Shown here piece by piece: positions 9,077-18,877 of a stretch of DNA of 64,000 nucleotides. The first letter of the stretch is position 1. The number at the start of each line of letters is the position of its first letter. Under the pieces are notes generated by a model that saw only the letters and a list, made by a program, of their open reading frames with translations, did not search any database and was not told the origin of the DNA. A program made the translations under genes and the position numbers. Origin of the DNA: JAABQG01 sp963726365 (GTDB lineage Bacteria; Pseudomonadota; Gammaproteobacteria; Burkholderiales; Burkholderiaceae_C); contig CAVSCI010000012.1 in the NCBI GenBank assembly GCA_963726365.1, positions 90,902 through 154,901 of the forward strand, read 5' to 3'.

Positions 9077-10558
9077 ATGGCAGACAAGAAACCCAATATG
9101 CTGATCCTCTGGGGCGACGATGTGGGCTGGTGGAACATCAGCTACAACAGCCGCGGCCAGATGGGTTACCGCACCCCCAACATCGACCGCGTGGCCAACG
9201 AAGGCGTGGCCTTCACCGACTACTACGCGCAGCAGAGCTGCACCGCGGGCCGCGCCGCGTTCATGACCGGCCAGAACCCGATCCGCACCGGGCTGACCAA
9301 GGTCGGCATGCCGGGTGCCACCAACGGCATCCAGGCCGAGGACCCGACCATTGCCGAGTTGCTCAAGCCCATGGGCTATGCCACCGGCCAGTTCGGCAAG
9401 AACCACTTCGGTGACCGCGACGAACACCTGCCGACGATGCACGGCTTCGACGAGTTCTTCGGCAACCTGTACCACCTGAACGCCGAGGAAGAGCCCGAGC
9501 AGCCCGACTACCCGAAGGACCCGGCGTTCAAGAAGCGTTTCGGGCCGCGCGGCGTGCTGCATTGCAAGGCCGACGGCAAGGGCGGGCAGACGGTGGTGGA
9601 CACCGGGCCGCTGACGATCAAGCGCATGGAGACCATCGACGACGAGGTGACCGAGCGCGCGCTGCGCTTCATCGACGAGACACACAAGGCCGGCAAGCCG
9701 TTCTTCCTCTGGTACAACACCACGGCGATGCACTTCCGCACCCACTGCGCCGAGAAGCACAAGGGCAAGAGCGGCCAGGGCGATTACAACGACGTGATGG
9801 TGGCGCACGACGAGAACATCGGCCTGATGCTGAACAAGCTCGACGAGCTGGGCATTGCCGACAACACCATCGTGATGTATTCCACCGACAACGGCGTGCA
9901 CTTCAACACCTGGCCGGATGCCGGCATCACGCCGTTCCGTTCCGAGAAGAACACCAACTGGGAAGGCGGCTGGCGCGTGCCCTGCTTCGTGCGCTGGCCG
10001 GGCCAGTTCAAGGCCGGCACGGTGCTCAACGGCATCTTCAGCCACCAGGACTGGATGGCGACTTTCCTCGCCGCCGCCGGCGAGCCGAACATCAAGGAGA
10101 AGCTGCTTGAAGGCTACAAGGCCGGCGACAAGACGTTCAAGGTCCACCTCGACGGTTACAACATGCTGCCCTACCTGAAGGGCGAGGTGAAGGAAAGTCC
10201 ACGCAATTTCCACTTCTACATCAGCGACGACGGCGACATCATGGCGATCCGCGTGAACGACTGGAAGATGGTGCTGATGGAGCAACGCGCCAAGCAACTG
10301 GCGTGCTGGATGGAGCCGTTCGTGAAGTTGCGGGTCCCGAAGCTGTTCAATCTGCGGCGCGACCCGTTCGAGCGGGCCGACGAGAACTCGAATACGTACT
10401 ACGACTGGATGATTTCCAATGCCTTTGCCGTCTACCTGATGCAGGGCGTGGTGGCCAGCATGATCGAGGGCTTCGTGAAGTTCCCGCCACGGCAGAAGCC
10501 GGCCTCGTTCAACCTGGATGCCGTGATGCGCGACCTGGAAGCGGCCAGAGCCGATTGA
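9077..10558 (+). CDS. Arylsulfatase (type I, Cys-type formylglycine)
   Basis: 493 residues. The formylglycine motif CTAGR has its modifiable Cys at 55, and the metal-binding GDD (13-15) and the N-terminal PNMLILWGDDVGW are typical of alkaline-phosphatase-superfamily sulfatases. The Ca2+/substrate-site lysine/histidine block GQFGKNHFGD and the later STDNG motif are present. No signal peptide is visible, so it should be cytoplasmic or exported by an unrecognised route. A C-x-A-x-R site is compatible with the radical SAM maturase encoded just upstream. The AAGGAG ribosome site is eight bases before the ATG. Likely hydrolyses organic sulfate esters; substrate unknown. A rho-independent terminator follows. 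Confidence 0.9.
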   Translation: MADKKPNMLILWGDDVGWWNISYNSRGQMGYRTPNIDRVANEGVAFTDYYAQQSCTAGRAAFMTGQNPIRTGLTKVGMPGATNGIQAEDPTIAELLKPMGYATGQFGKNHFGDRDEHLPTMHGFDEFFGNLYHLNAEEEPEQPDYPKDPAFKKRFGPRGVLHCKADGKGGQTVVDTGPLTIKRMETIDDEVTERALRFIDETHKAGKPFFLWYNTTAMHFRTHCAEKHKGKSGQGDYNDVMVAHDENIGLMLNKLDELGIADNTIVMYSTDNGVHFNTWPDAGITPFRSEKNTNWEGGWRVPCFVRWPGQFKAGTVLNGIFSHQDWMATFLAAAGEPNIKEKLLEGYKAGDKTFKVHLDGYNMLPYLKGEVKESPRNFHFYISDDGDIMAIRVNDWKMVLMEQRAKQLACWMEPFVKLRVPKLFNLRRDPFERADENSNTYYDWMISNAFAVYLMQGVVASMIEGFVKFPPRQKPASFNLDAVMRDLEAARAD

Positions 10559-10628
10559 TCCGCTGCGCGCCCCATCGACTGAGGCGATGGGGCTGCGTCC
10601 GGCTGAAGGCCGGGCGCGCTGAATCAAC

Positions 10629-10667
10629 AGCCCGGGGCCGATCAATCGGTCGCCCGGGCTTTTTTTC
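10629..10667 (+). terminator. Rho-independent terminator after the arylsulfatase
   Basis: AGCCCGGG and CCCGGGCT form an eight-base perfect stem around a 16-base loop, followed by a run of seven T. It lies 70 bases downstream of the sulfatase stop and ends the SulP-to-sulfatase transcription unit before the HAD gene. Confidence 0.85.
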
Positions 10668-10708
10668 TTGTTCTCGGATTGGAAGTCAACACGCCCTGGG
10701 AGACTGAC

Positions 10709-12312
10709 ATGAAAAATGAATCATTGACCGAAGTCCTGCCCGACCCGCTTCCCTCCTGGAACGACGGGCCGGCCAAGCAGGCAATTGTCAGCTTCGTCGA
10801 GACGGTGACCAGGGCAGGCTCGCCATCCTTTGTCCCCGTCCCCGAACGCATCGCCACCTTCGACAACGACGGCACGCTCTGGTGCGAGCAGCCGGCGCCC
10901 GTGCAGGCGTATTTCGCGCTCGACCGTGTGAAGGCGCTGGCGCCGCAGCACCCCGAATGGGCAGACCCGGGAGCCGTTCGCCTCGTTGATCAAGGGGGAT
11001 CTGAAGGCCGCGCTCGATGGCGCTGAACACGAGCTTGTCGAAGTCGTCACGGCCACCCACGCGGGCATGAGCACCGTCGAGTTCGGGCGGATCGTGGAGG
11101 ACTGGATCGCCACCGCGCGGCATCCGCAGACCGGCAAGCGCTTCACCGACATGGTCTATCAGCCGATGCTCGAACTGCTCGCCTACCTGAGCGCCAACGG
11201 GTTCAGGAACTACATCGTCACGGGCGGCGGCATCGAGTTCGTGCGCCAATGGGGCGAGCGCGTCTACGGGGTCACGCCCGAGCAGGTCATCGGCAGCAGC
11301 ATCAAGACCCGATTCGAGCTGCGCGACGGCAAGCCCGTTCTCATGCGCCTGCCGCACTTGAACTTCAACAACGACAAGGCCGGCAAGCCGGTCACCATCC
11401 ACCAGCATATCGGCCGCGCGCCCCTTGCGGCCTTCGGCAATTCGGTCGGCGACCAGCAGATGCTGGAATACACGCTGGGTGGCGGCGGCGCGCGGTTCGG
11501 ACTGCTGGTCTTGCACGATGACGCGGCGCGTGAATACGCGTACGGCCCGGTGCTGGGCCTGCCCACGCCGCAGCTCGGGGCCTTCACGCCGGCGCTCTAC
11601 GAGCAGGCGAAGGGGTCCGGCTGGACCGTCGTCAGCATGAAGGACGACTGGAAACGGGTCTTCCCGTTCGAGCCGGGCCCGGTCACCGCCATCAACATCC
11701 TGCTGGAGCCCGACGCCACGATGCTCCAGCATTGCGAAGCCAACAACGCCCGCCTGCTCAAGGTGTTCCCGAAGGGTTTCGCGCTGGATGCGACGCACCG
11801 TCCGCACGTCACGCTGCTTCAGCGTTTCGTTAGCACGGCGGAACTCGACAAGATCTACGCTGCGGCGGGCAAGGTTTTGGCCGGCATCGATGTGCCCGGC
11901 TTGCGCATGGAGGCCTTCAAGTATTACTACATCCCCAGCGGCAACCTCGGTCTGGCCGGCATCGTCGCGCAGGCCGAGTCCGGAACTGCGCGAACTGCAG
12001 CGGGCATTGATCGATGCCGTGGCGCCGTTCACCGTGGCAACCGGAGGCTCGGACGCCTTCGCCACGACGCCGGACGATCCGGTCATCGACCCGCTGCTGA
12101 TCGGCTACGTGTCGGCGTTTGTGCAGAAATCAGCCGGCGAACAATTCAGTCCGCACGTCACCACGGGCATTGCGCCGCGGGAATACCTCGACAAGATGCT
12201 CGCCGAGCCGTTCGAGTCGTTCACCTTCTCGCCGGCAGGTGCCGCCGTCTACCAACTCGGCCAGTTCGGCACGGCGGCGAGGAAGCTCCATGGCTTTGGT
12301 TTGACGCGCTGA
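10709..12312 (+). CDS. HAD phosphatase fused to a 2H (HxT/HxT) phosphoesterase; two +1 frame breaks
   Basis: The N-terminal part (about 1-320) is a haloacid-dehalogenase-type phosphatase: motif I FDNDGTLW (nucleophile Asp52, acid Asp54), later IVTGGG (motif II) and FGNSVGDQQML (motif IV). The frame then runs without a stop into a 2',5'-RNA-ligase-like domain with two HxT motifs, RPHVTLL and SPHVTTG, spaced as in 2H phosphoesterases. Extra single bases near 10967 and 11982 break the frame; correcting both gives one protein of about 533 residues. The two domains could be separate genes in relatives; here there is no stop or start codon at the junction (about 11680). The substrate is unknown; the pairing suggests sequential removal of a cyclic phosphate and a phosphomonoester. 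Confidence 0.75.
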
Positions 12313-12333
12313 GGCGAGGTCGCCGCGAGTCGG

Positions 12334-12423
12334 ATGCCGCCGCGGCAGAAGCCGGCCTCGTTCGACCTGGACTCTGTGATGCGCGCGCTGGAAACCGCCA
12401 GCGCTTCATGGGGTTGCGCCTGA
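12334..12423 (+). pseudogene. 3' remnant of a second arylsulfatase gene
   Basis: The short frame MPPRQKPASFDLDSVMRALE closely matches the last residues of the arylsulfatase encoded at 9077-10558 (PPRQKPASFNLDAVMRDLE). By eye about 51 of 59 bases agree with 10484-10542. Upstream similarity stops abruptly. It looks like the tail of a duplicated sulfatase gene left after deletion or replacement of its body by the HAD/2H gene. No start signal is evident and I do not expect a product. Confidence 0.7.
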
Positions 12424-12483
12424 ACTGCGGGCTGGCGCTGAATTCAGGTCAGAACCAATGGCCGGTTGCCCGGAGCCGGCCTT

Positions 12484-12545
12484 TTCTCGAATGGTCATGA
12501 ACAGCTATTGATTCAATAGTGACCCGGCCTTGACTTCGGGGCTGG
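12484..12545 (+). repeat. ATAGC-centred palindromic repeat, copy 2
   Basis: Contains CGAATGGTCATG, the same perfect palindrome CTATTGATTCAATAG (12505-12519) as copy 1 and the right arm CCGGCCTTGACTTC. It lies between the sulfatase remnant and the ABC exporter operon. Confidence 0.7.
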
Positions 12546-12578
12546 ATTTTTCCGGCGCTTGGTCGTTACGATGGCGGC

Positions 12579-13298
12579 ATGGACGCAGCAGCGCGTGAAG
12601 TCATCTTCCGGGCCGAGGGCCTGACCAAGGTCTACCGCATGGGCGAGGTCGAGGTGCATGCCCTGCGCGGCGTGGATCTGGTGCTGTACGCGGGCGAGTT
12701 CGTCGTGCTGCTGGGCCCCTCGGGCAGCGGCAAATCGACGCTGCTGAACATCCTGGGCGGGCTGGACGTGCCGACCGCCGGCCACGTCTGGTACCACGGC
12801 GAAGACCTGACCCGCGCCAATGACGCGCAGCTCACCGCCTTTCGCCGCGAGCATGTCGGCTTCGTGTTCCAGTTCTACAACCTGATTCCCAGCCTGACGG
12901 CGCGGGAAAACGTGGCCATCGTCACCGAGATCGCACCCAGCCCCATGCCGCCCGACGACGCACTGGCCATGGTGGGCCTCAAGGAGCGGCTCGATCACTT
13001 CCCGGCCCAGCTCTCGGGCGGTGAGCAGCAGCGCGTGGCGATTGCCCGCGCCATCGCCAAGCGGCCCGTGGTGATGCTGTGCGACGAACCCACCGGCGCG
13101 CTGGATTCGGCCACCGGCGTGCACGTGCTCGAAGCCCTGGAGCGCGTCAACGCCGAGATGGGCACGACCACCGTGGTCATCACCCACAACGTGGACATCG
13201 CGCGCATGGCGCACCGGGTGCTGTTCATGGCCGACGGGCGCATCGGGCGCGAGCAGGTCAATGCCGAGCGCCTGCCGGCCCGTGAGCTTCACTGGTGA
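12579..13298 (+). CDS. ABC transporter ATP-binding protein (MacB/LolD type)
   Basis: 239 residues with Walker A GPSGSGKS (46-53), signature LSGGEQQRV, Walker B VVMLCDEPTGALD and switch His in VITHN. The LLGPSGSGKSTLLNILGGLD pattern places it in the MacB/LolD/FtsE group that energises FtsX-type permeases. The permease gene overlaps its stop codon and an HlyD-type adaptor follows, so this is a three-gene exporter. The substrate is unknown. Start chosen at the first ATG; it is 32 bases after repeat copy 2. Confidence 0.9.
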   Translation: MDAAAREVIFRAEGLTKVYRMGEVEVHALRGVDLVLYAGEFVVLLGPSGSGKSTLLNILGGLDVPTAGHVWYHGEDLTRANDAQLTAFRREHVGFVFQFYNLIPSLTARENVAIVTEIAPSPMPPDDALAMVGLKERLDHFPAQLSGGEQQRVAIARAIAKRPVVMLCDEPTGALDSATGVHVLEALERVNAEMGTTTVVITHNVDIARMAHRVLFMADGRIGREQVNAERLPARELHW

Positions 13299-15668
13299 TG
13301 CGCATGAAAGCCCTGCACCGAAAAGCCCTGCGCGACCTCTGGCACATGCGCGGCCAGGCGCTGGCCATCGCGATGGTGATCGCCTCGGGCATTGCGATGC
13401 TGGTGATGTCGGCCGCCACGCTGGATTCGTTGCAGGACACGCGCGACCGTCTGTACCGCGACTACCGGTTTTCCGACGTCTGGGCCCAGGTCAAGCGCGC
13501 CCCCGAGGCACTGGCGCAGCGCGTGGCCGAGTTGCCCGGCGTGAACGAGGTCGAGACCCGGCTGATTGCCGGCGCCAAGGTCGAGCTGCCGGGCTTTCAC
13601 GAACCGATCGAGGCGGTGGTGCAGTCGCTGCCCGACCAGAGTGAACCCGCGCAGAACCGGTTGTACCTGCGCAGCGGGCGCATGCTGGCGCCGTTTGCCG
13701 ACGACGAGGTGCTGGTCAGCGAATCGTTCGCGCAGGCGCAAAACCTCAAGCCCGGCGACCGGCTGCGCGCCACCGTGTACGGCCGCACCCAGTGGTTCAC
13801 CATCGTCGGCATGGCGCTCTCCCCCGAGTACGTCTACCAGATCAAGCCCGGCGCCATGTTCCCGGACTACCAGCGCTACGCCATCCTGTGGATGAACCGG
13901 CGCGCGCTGGCGGCGGCGCTCGACATGAATGGCGCTTTCAACCAGGTGGTGGTGCGGCTCAGCCCCGGCGCCAATGAGCGCGACACCATCGCCGCGATGG
14001 ACCTACTGCTGGCGCGCAACGGCAGCCTCGGCGCGCACGGCCGTATGGACCAGCTCTCGTACCGTTTCCTGCACGAGGAATTCCGCCAGCTCGCCACCAT
14101 GACGCGCGTGTTCCCCACCATCTTCCTGGGCGTGGCGGCCTTCCTGCTGAACGTGGTGTTCACGCGCCTGGTCGGCACGCAGCGGGATCAGGTGGCCATC
14201 CTCAAGGCCTTTGGCTACAGCACGCTGGATGTGGCGCTGCACTATGGCCTGATCGTCACGCTGATCTGCCTGCTGGGTTCGGCGCTGGGGGTGGCGGGGG
14301 GCGCCTGGCTGGGCACGCTGATGGCGGCGATGTACCAGACCTATTTCCGCTTTCCGTTCCTGGACTTCAACCTGTCCGCCCCGGTGGTGCTGGCCGGCAT
14401 CGGCGTCAGCCTGGTGGCGGCCCTGCTCGGCACCGGGCGCGCCGTGTACGCGGCGGCCGACGCGCCGGTGGCCGAGGCCATGCGCCCGCCGGCGCCCCAG
14501 CGTTTCACGCGCTCGGTGGCCGAGCGCCTGATGCCCGCACGCTGGCTTTCGCAGCCGACCCGCATCATCTTTCGCCAGATCGAGCGCCGCCCGTTCAAGG
14601 CGCTGCTGACGGTGCTAGGGCCTGGCCTGCGCCGGCGCCATCATGATGATGGCGCGCTTTCAGGACAGCGCGATCAACACCATGGTGGAGCTGCAGTTTC
14701 GCCTGTCCCAGCAGCACGACGTGTCGGCCAGCTTCATCGAACCCGGCCCGCACCGGGCGGTGAACGAGCTTCGGGCGCTGCCAGGCGTGCGGCTGGCCGA
14801 AGGCGTTCGCTCGGTGCCGGTGCGTTTTCGCAGCGAGAACCGCAGCATGACGACCAGCATCGAGGGCTTGGCGCCGCAAAGCGAACTGCGCCGCCCCATC
14901 GATGCGCAGCTGCGCCGCATCGTCCTGCCCGAGGACGGCCTGGTCCTGAACGACTACCTGGCGGCCCGCCTGGGCGTGGGCGTGGGCGATCAGGTGTGGG
15001 TGGAGGTGCTGGAGGGGCGGCGCCAGCAGCTGGCGCTGCCGGTGGCGCGCCTGGTGCGCGAGCACGTCGGCCTGCAGGCCTACATGAACCTCGATGCGCT
15101 GAACCGCGCCCTGGGCGACGGCGACCTGATCAGTGGCGCGCTGTTGACCGTGGACGATGGCCTTGAACCCGCCGTTTTCAGTGCGCTGGACCGGCGACCG
15201 CGCGTGATTGGCGCCGGCTCGCGGCTGGCCGCGGTGGAGGCGCTGTACAAGAGCATCGCGCAGATGACCGGCCTGTTCATGTGGATCTCGGTTCTGATGG
15301 GCGCCATCATCAATTTCGGCGTGGTCTACAACTCGGCGCGTATTGCGCTGGCCGAGCGTGGGCGCGAGCTGGCCAGCCTGCGCGTGCTGGGCTTCACCCA
15401 GGGCGAGGTCAGCTACATCCTGCTCGGTGAGCTGGCGCTGCTGGTGGCAGTGTCGATCCCGCTGAGCTTTGCGGTGGGCTACGGGCTGTCGTGGTACCTG
15501 GCGCACAACCTGCAGTCCGACCTGTACCGCGTGCCGATGCACATCGCGCCGTCGGCCTACGCGTTTGCCGCCCTCACCACGGTGATCTCGGCCGTGCTGT
15601 CGGCGCTGGCCGTGCGCGAGCGCATCCACCGGCTGGACCTGATTGGCGTGCTCAAGACGCGCGAATGA
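13298..15668 (+). CDS. FtsX-type ABC transporter permease (two FtsX domains); one +1 frame break
   Basis: Large permease of about 789 residues. A membrane anchor (about 15-35), a periplasmic domain, and three segments near 270-380 form the first FtsX unit. A second anchor follows near 440 and three further segments lie in the last 140 residues. An extra A near 14616 breaks the frame between the two units; removing it restores LLTVLGLACAGAIMMM. The start overlaps the ATPase stop (GTGATG at 13295; ATG at 13298 and 13304). It works with the ATPase and the adaptor that follow the MacAB-like scheme. Confidence 0.85.
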
Positions 15669-15710
15669 AACACCCGCCTGCCGCACAATGAACCCCTTGG
15701 AAGTCCCGTC

Positions 15711-16917
15711 ATGAAAATGAACGCATCCCCCCGCAAGATCGTGTTCTGGAGCGCCGGCGTGCTCGCGCTGGTCGTGCTGGCCTGGCTGGCCATGCGCGAA
15801 CCGGTGCAGATGGCCAGCGTGGCGCAGGTCCGCCGCGGCCCGCTGGAGCAGGCCTTCACGGAAGAAGGCAAGACGCGCATACAGCAGCGCTATGTGATCA
15901 CCGCGCCGCTGGCCGGTGTGGTGCGCCGCATCAGCCTGCAGCCCGGCGACGCGGTGCAGGCCCAGCAGGTGGTCGCCGAGATCGACCCCGCCGGCGCCGC
16001 CCTGCTCGACCCGCGCGCACGCAGCCAGGCGCTGGCCGAAGTCGCCACCGGCGAGAGCGCCCTGCGCGCGACGCGCCAGCGCGTGGCGGCCGCAACGACC
16101 TCTGAGAGCGTGGCAAAGGGTGAACTGAGCCGGATGCAGCAACTGCGTGCGCAGGGCATGGTCACCGCATCGCAGTTCGACCAGGCGCGCACGCAGGCCG
16201 ACACGGCCAGCGCCGCCCTGTCCACCGCCCGCTCGGACGAACAGATTGCCGCGCACCGGCTGCAGGTGGCGCAGGCCGCGCTGGCGGAAGAAGGCCAGGC
16301 CGGCCGCGGCCGGGTGCTGGCGGTGCGTTCGCCCGTGGCCGGCCGGGTGCTCAAGCGAGCGGTGGAGAGCAGCACGGCCGTCGCCATGGGGCAGCCGCTG
16401 ATGGAAGTCGGCGACCCGGCGCAGCTGGAGATCGAGGTCGAGGTGCTGTCCACCGACGCGGTGCGGCTGGCGCCGGGCCTGAAGGCGCGCGTGCTGCGCT
16501 GGGGCGGCGACGGCGTGCTGGACGCCCGCGTGACGCGCATCGAGCCGGGCGGTTTCACCAAGGTCTCCGCACTGGGCGTGGAAGAGCAGCGCACCCGCGT
16601 CATCCTGGGCTTCGCCTCGCCGCGCGAGACAATGGGCCGCGCTCGGTGACGCCTATCGCGTGGAGGTGGAGTTCATCCTGAAGCAGGACAAGGACGTGCT
16701 GCAGGTGCCGGCCAGCGCGCTGTTCCGCGCCGGTGAGGGCTGGGCCGTCTACGTGGTGGACGGCGGCGCCGCGCGGCGCACGGTGGTGAAAGTGGGCGCG
16801 CGCTCGGCCACGGCTGCGCAGGTGCTGGACGGGCTGCAGGCCGACCAGACCGTCATCGTGCAGCCCGACGACCGCATCAAGGACGGCACGCGGATCGAGG
16901 CGGTGAGCGGGCGCTGA
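15711..16917 (+). CDS. HlyD-family periplasmic adaptor of the ABC exporter; one +1 frame break
   Basis: N-terminal signal anchor (about 9-25), then a lipoyl-like half (QRYVITAPLAGVVRRISLQP), an alpha-helical hairpin (about 95-190), the second lipoyl half (VLAVRSPVAGRVLKR) and a beta-barrel. An extra A near 16629 disrupts the frame; removing it gives EQWAALGDAYRVEVEF and joins the last 86 residues, for about 401 in total. Such adaptors link inner-membrane ABC exporters to an outer-membrane channel; no TolC gene is in the window. Confidence 0.85.
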
Positions 16918-16938
16918 GCGCGCGGATCAGCCGCGCGC
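16918..16938. terminator. GC-rich hairpin between convergent genes
   Basis: GCGCGCGG and CCGCGCGC form an eight-base perfect stem with the loop ATCAG immediately after the adaptor stop and just before the 3' end of the opposing lipoprotein gene. There is no T run, so intrinsic termination is uncertain. Confidence 0.4.
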
Positions 16939-16946
16939 GTCGCCGT

Positions 16947-17153
16947 TCACCGGCAAACCCATCGGGTCGTGCAGTTCTGGCCGTCGCAACTGGTCGGCTC
17001 GACCATCACGGCAACCTTGCCGGACTTGGCGCATTGTTCGTTGGCGGCCGCCTGGGCCTGGCCCAGATTCGGGGCGGCCGGGGCGGGATAGTAGGCCGGG
17101 TAGGCCACGCAGCCTGAGAGCAAGGCCGAGATGAGCAGCAGGGAGGTTTTCAT
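16947..17153 (-). CDS. Small predicted lipoprotein
   Basis: 68 residues from the ATG at 17151-17153. The N-terminus MKTSLLLISALLSGC is a lipoprotein signal with lipobox LSGC. The mature part has a Pro/Tyr-rich stretch and two Cys pairs (EQCAKSG, SCDGQNC) ending TRWVC. No known domain. The 5' leader contains a short hairpin (TGTCC/GGACA, 17171-17183). Probably outer-membrane-anchored; function unknown. Confidence 0.7.
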   Translation of the reverse strand: MKTSLLLISALLSGCVAYPAYYPAPAAPNLGQAQAAANEQCAKSGKVAVMVEPTSCDGQNCTTRWVCR

Positions 17154-17268
17154 AGTCTTTCTTTTCCGGTTGTCCTTCGGACATGAACTGTACGCGCCCG
17201 GAGGTGGACACAACGCAATGGCGCTGGCGGGGGACGAGATAGCTACTTTTTCAGGAGCGTCCTCGGGC

Positions 17269-17841
17269 TCAGGCGGCTTCCAGGTCGTCGGCCAGCAGCA
17301 TCTGGGGCACGATCACGAAGCGGTAGGCCAGCGCCTCGCCGGGCTCACGCACCAGCACCCAGATCAGGTCGAAGCGCTCGTCCGGCCAGTGCTTGGGCAC
17401 CTCTTCCTGATTCACGATCGGAAAGTGGCGCACGATCTTGGCCATCGTGCCGTGATGCCAGACCACCAGCGCGTTTTCAGGCCGACCGAGTACCTCCTCG
17501 ACCAGTTCGGCTTCGTTGCCGTGGGTATGGCCGTCCTCGATGGCGAGTTTCAGTCGCTGGGCCGTCGGCGCTGCCGTGTGGATCTCGCGCTTGCTCCTGG
17601 CTTCCTCGGTGGGGCGGGTGGCGATGACGCGACCCGGGCGCACGATGTGCGGATGCGCGCGTGACGGTGCATGGGCGAACAGGCCGGCCAGCGCGCCGGC
17701 GCGCGTCCAGCCCAGCACCGACAGCGAGTGCCCGTCGTGCTCGCCGTGATGGTTGACGCCATGGGGTTTGGTGCCTTCGCCGGGCTTCTCGCCGTGGCGC
17801 ACGAACATGATCACTTCGGGTGCGTCGTTTGCGTTGGACAT
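17269..17841 (-). CDS. Histidine phosphatase family protein
   Basis: 190 residues from MSNANDAPEV. The RHG motif reads MFVRHGEKP near residue 13 and the second histidine region VVWHHGTM lies near 140. These belong to the phosphoglycerate-mutase-like fold. There is no signal peptide. A longer in-frame extension upstream is low complexity and was rejected as start. Just downstream of the stop is an ATAGCTA-Tn stretch (17238-17262) that resembles part of the palindromic repeat family. Substrate unknown. Confidence 0.75.
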   Translation of the reverse strand: MSNANDAPEVIMFVRHGEKPGEGTKPHGVNHHGEHDGHSLSVLGWTRAGALAGLFAHAPSRAHPHIVRPGRVIATRPTEEARSKREIHTAAPTAQRLKLAIEDGHTHGNEAELVEEVLGRPENALVVWHHGTMAKIVRHFPIVNQEEVPKHWPDERFDLIWVLVREPGEALAYRFVIVPQMLLADDLEAA

Positions 17842-18012
17842 GTCAGGATCTGCCGGTTGGGATTGCGAGATGAACACCCCGCCACGCTGGCGCAAGGCCG
17901 GCGCGCCGGGGCGGCTTGCGGCAAGTTTACGACAAGCCGCCAGCGCAAACAGGCCTTGCCGGCGGCGGGAACCGGCCCTCGCAGCATCCCGGTCCCGATG
18001 CAGCAAGAGGCG

Positions 18013-18702
18013 TTACAGCCGCATCGCCGCCGGCAACCTGAGCGCCACGGTGCGGGCATCGGTCACCACGCCCAGGCTCAGCGCGTTCTGTCCCGGGTAG
18101 CGCCTGCAAGCCACGGCCCGGGCGCGAAGCGACGGACAAAAACGTGCATCCCGCTCGTCAACCCGCGTGCGCTGCAACTCCGGAATCAACAGAAACCCTG
18201 AAGCGTCATTCAGGCCGTACAGCGCCTCCTTGAGAACGCCCGCGTCCATCTTTTCACCCAGCTGCTTTCGGTAGAACGCAGCGATCTGGACGCCGGCCTC
18301 GGGGAGCAACATTCGCGTGGCGCCATCGTGAGCGCCATGAATGCCGATCAGCGTCATACGGGGCGGGTGGCCCGAACCAAACTGCCGTCGCGTGCCCGCC
18401 ACGAACAACAGCGAGCAACTGGACAGACAACGGCCCGATACCACCGTGTCGAGCTTCGCATCACGCACCATTTCTGCGACACGCAATGCCGTCCACAGGT
18501 TGCCGCCCGGCGAGTTGACCAGAATCAACCGGGACAAACCGGGCCTTTGAAGCTGCGCCCGGAAGGCCGCAAAGTCGGCTTCAACGATGGTGCCCTTCGC
18601 ATACAGGTCCGCGCCGGTGCGTTCGAGTTGCATCGCCAGGCCCGACGGCGTTGCCAGCACGCTGAACAGCCCGCACAGTGCAAGCCCAAGCCTCCGACGC
18701 AT
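18013..18702 (-). CDS. Secreted ClpP-fold (COG3904-like) periplasmic protein
   Basis: 229 residues. Start MRRRLGLALCGLF gives a clean signal peptide ending near the LAMQ segment. The body resembles ClpP/crotonase-fold periplasmic proteins: LILVNSPGGNLWTALRVAEM (oxyanion region) and SGRCLSSCSLLFVAG, the latter resembling the serine-containing segment in this group, although the catalytic residues are not established. Function unknown. It is divergent from the DUF2939 gene. Confidence 0.7.
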   Translation of the reverse strand: MRRRLGLALCGLFSVLATPSGLAMQLERTGADLYAKGTIVEADFAAFRAQLQRPGLSRLILVNSPGGNLWTALRVAEMVRDAKLDTVVSGRCLSSCSLLFVAGTRRQFGSGHPPRMTLIGIHGAHDGATRMLLPEAGVQIAAFYRKQLGEKMDAGVLKEALYGLNDASGFLLIPELQRTRVDERDARFCPSLRARAVACRRYPGQNALSLGVVTDARTVALRLPAAMRL

Positions 18703-18877
18703 GGCGTCCTCCTGTCCGTTCTGGCAATCCTGCCACAATTCAGGCGCCGCCCTCCTTGGCGCTTGTGCGGCCCAAAGTCCGGGTCGGGGCTCGCCGGTGC
18801 CGGATCGCACCGTGCATCTGCAGACCGCGCTTGAAAACCTGCCCCGCTTGCCGGGCCCGACCTGATCAGGAGCAGAT

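Noticed and set aside
17238..17262. Additional ATAGC repeat copy after the histidine phosphatase gene
   Set aside because: Only the ATAGCTA-Tn-CAGG part is present without either CCCAGCGTC arm; too short to count as a copy.
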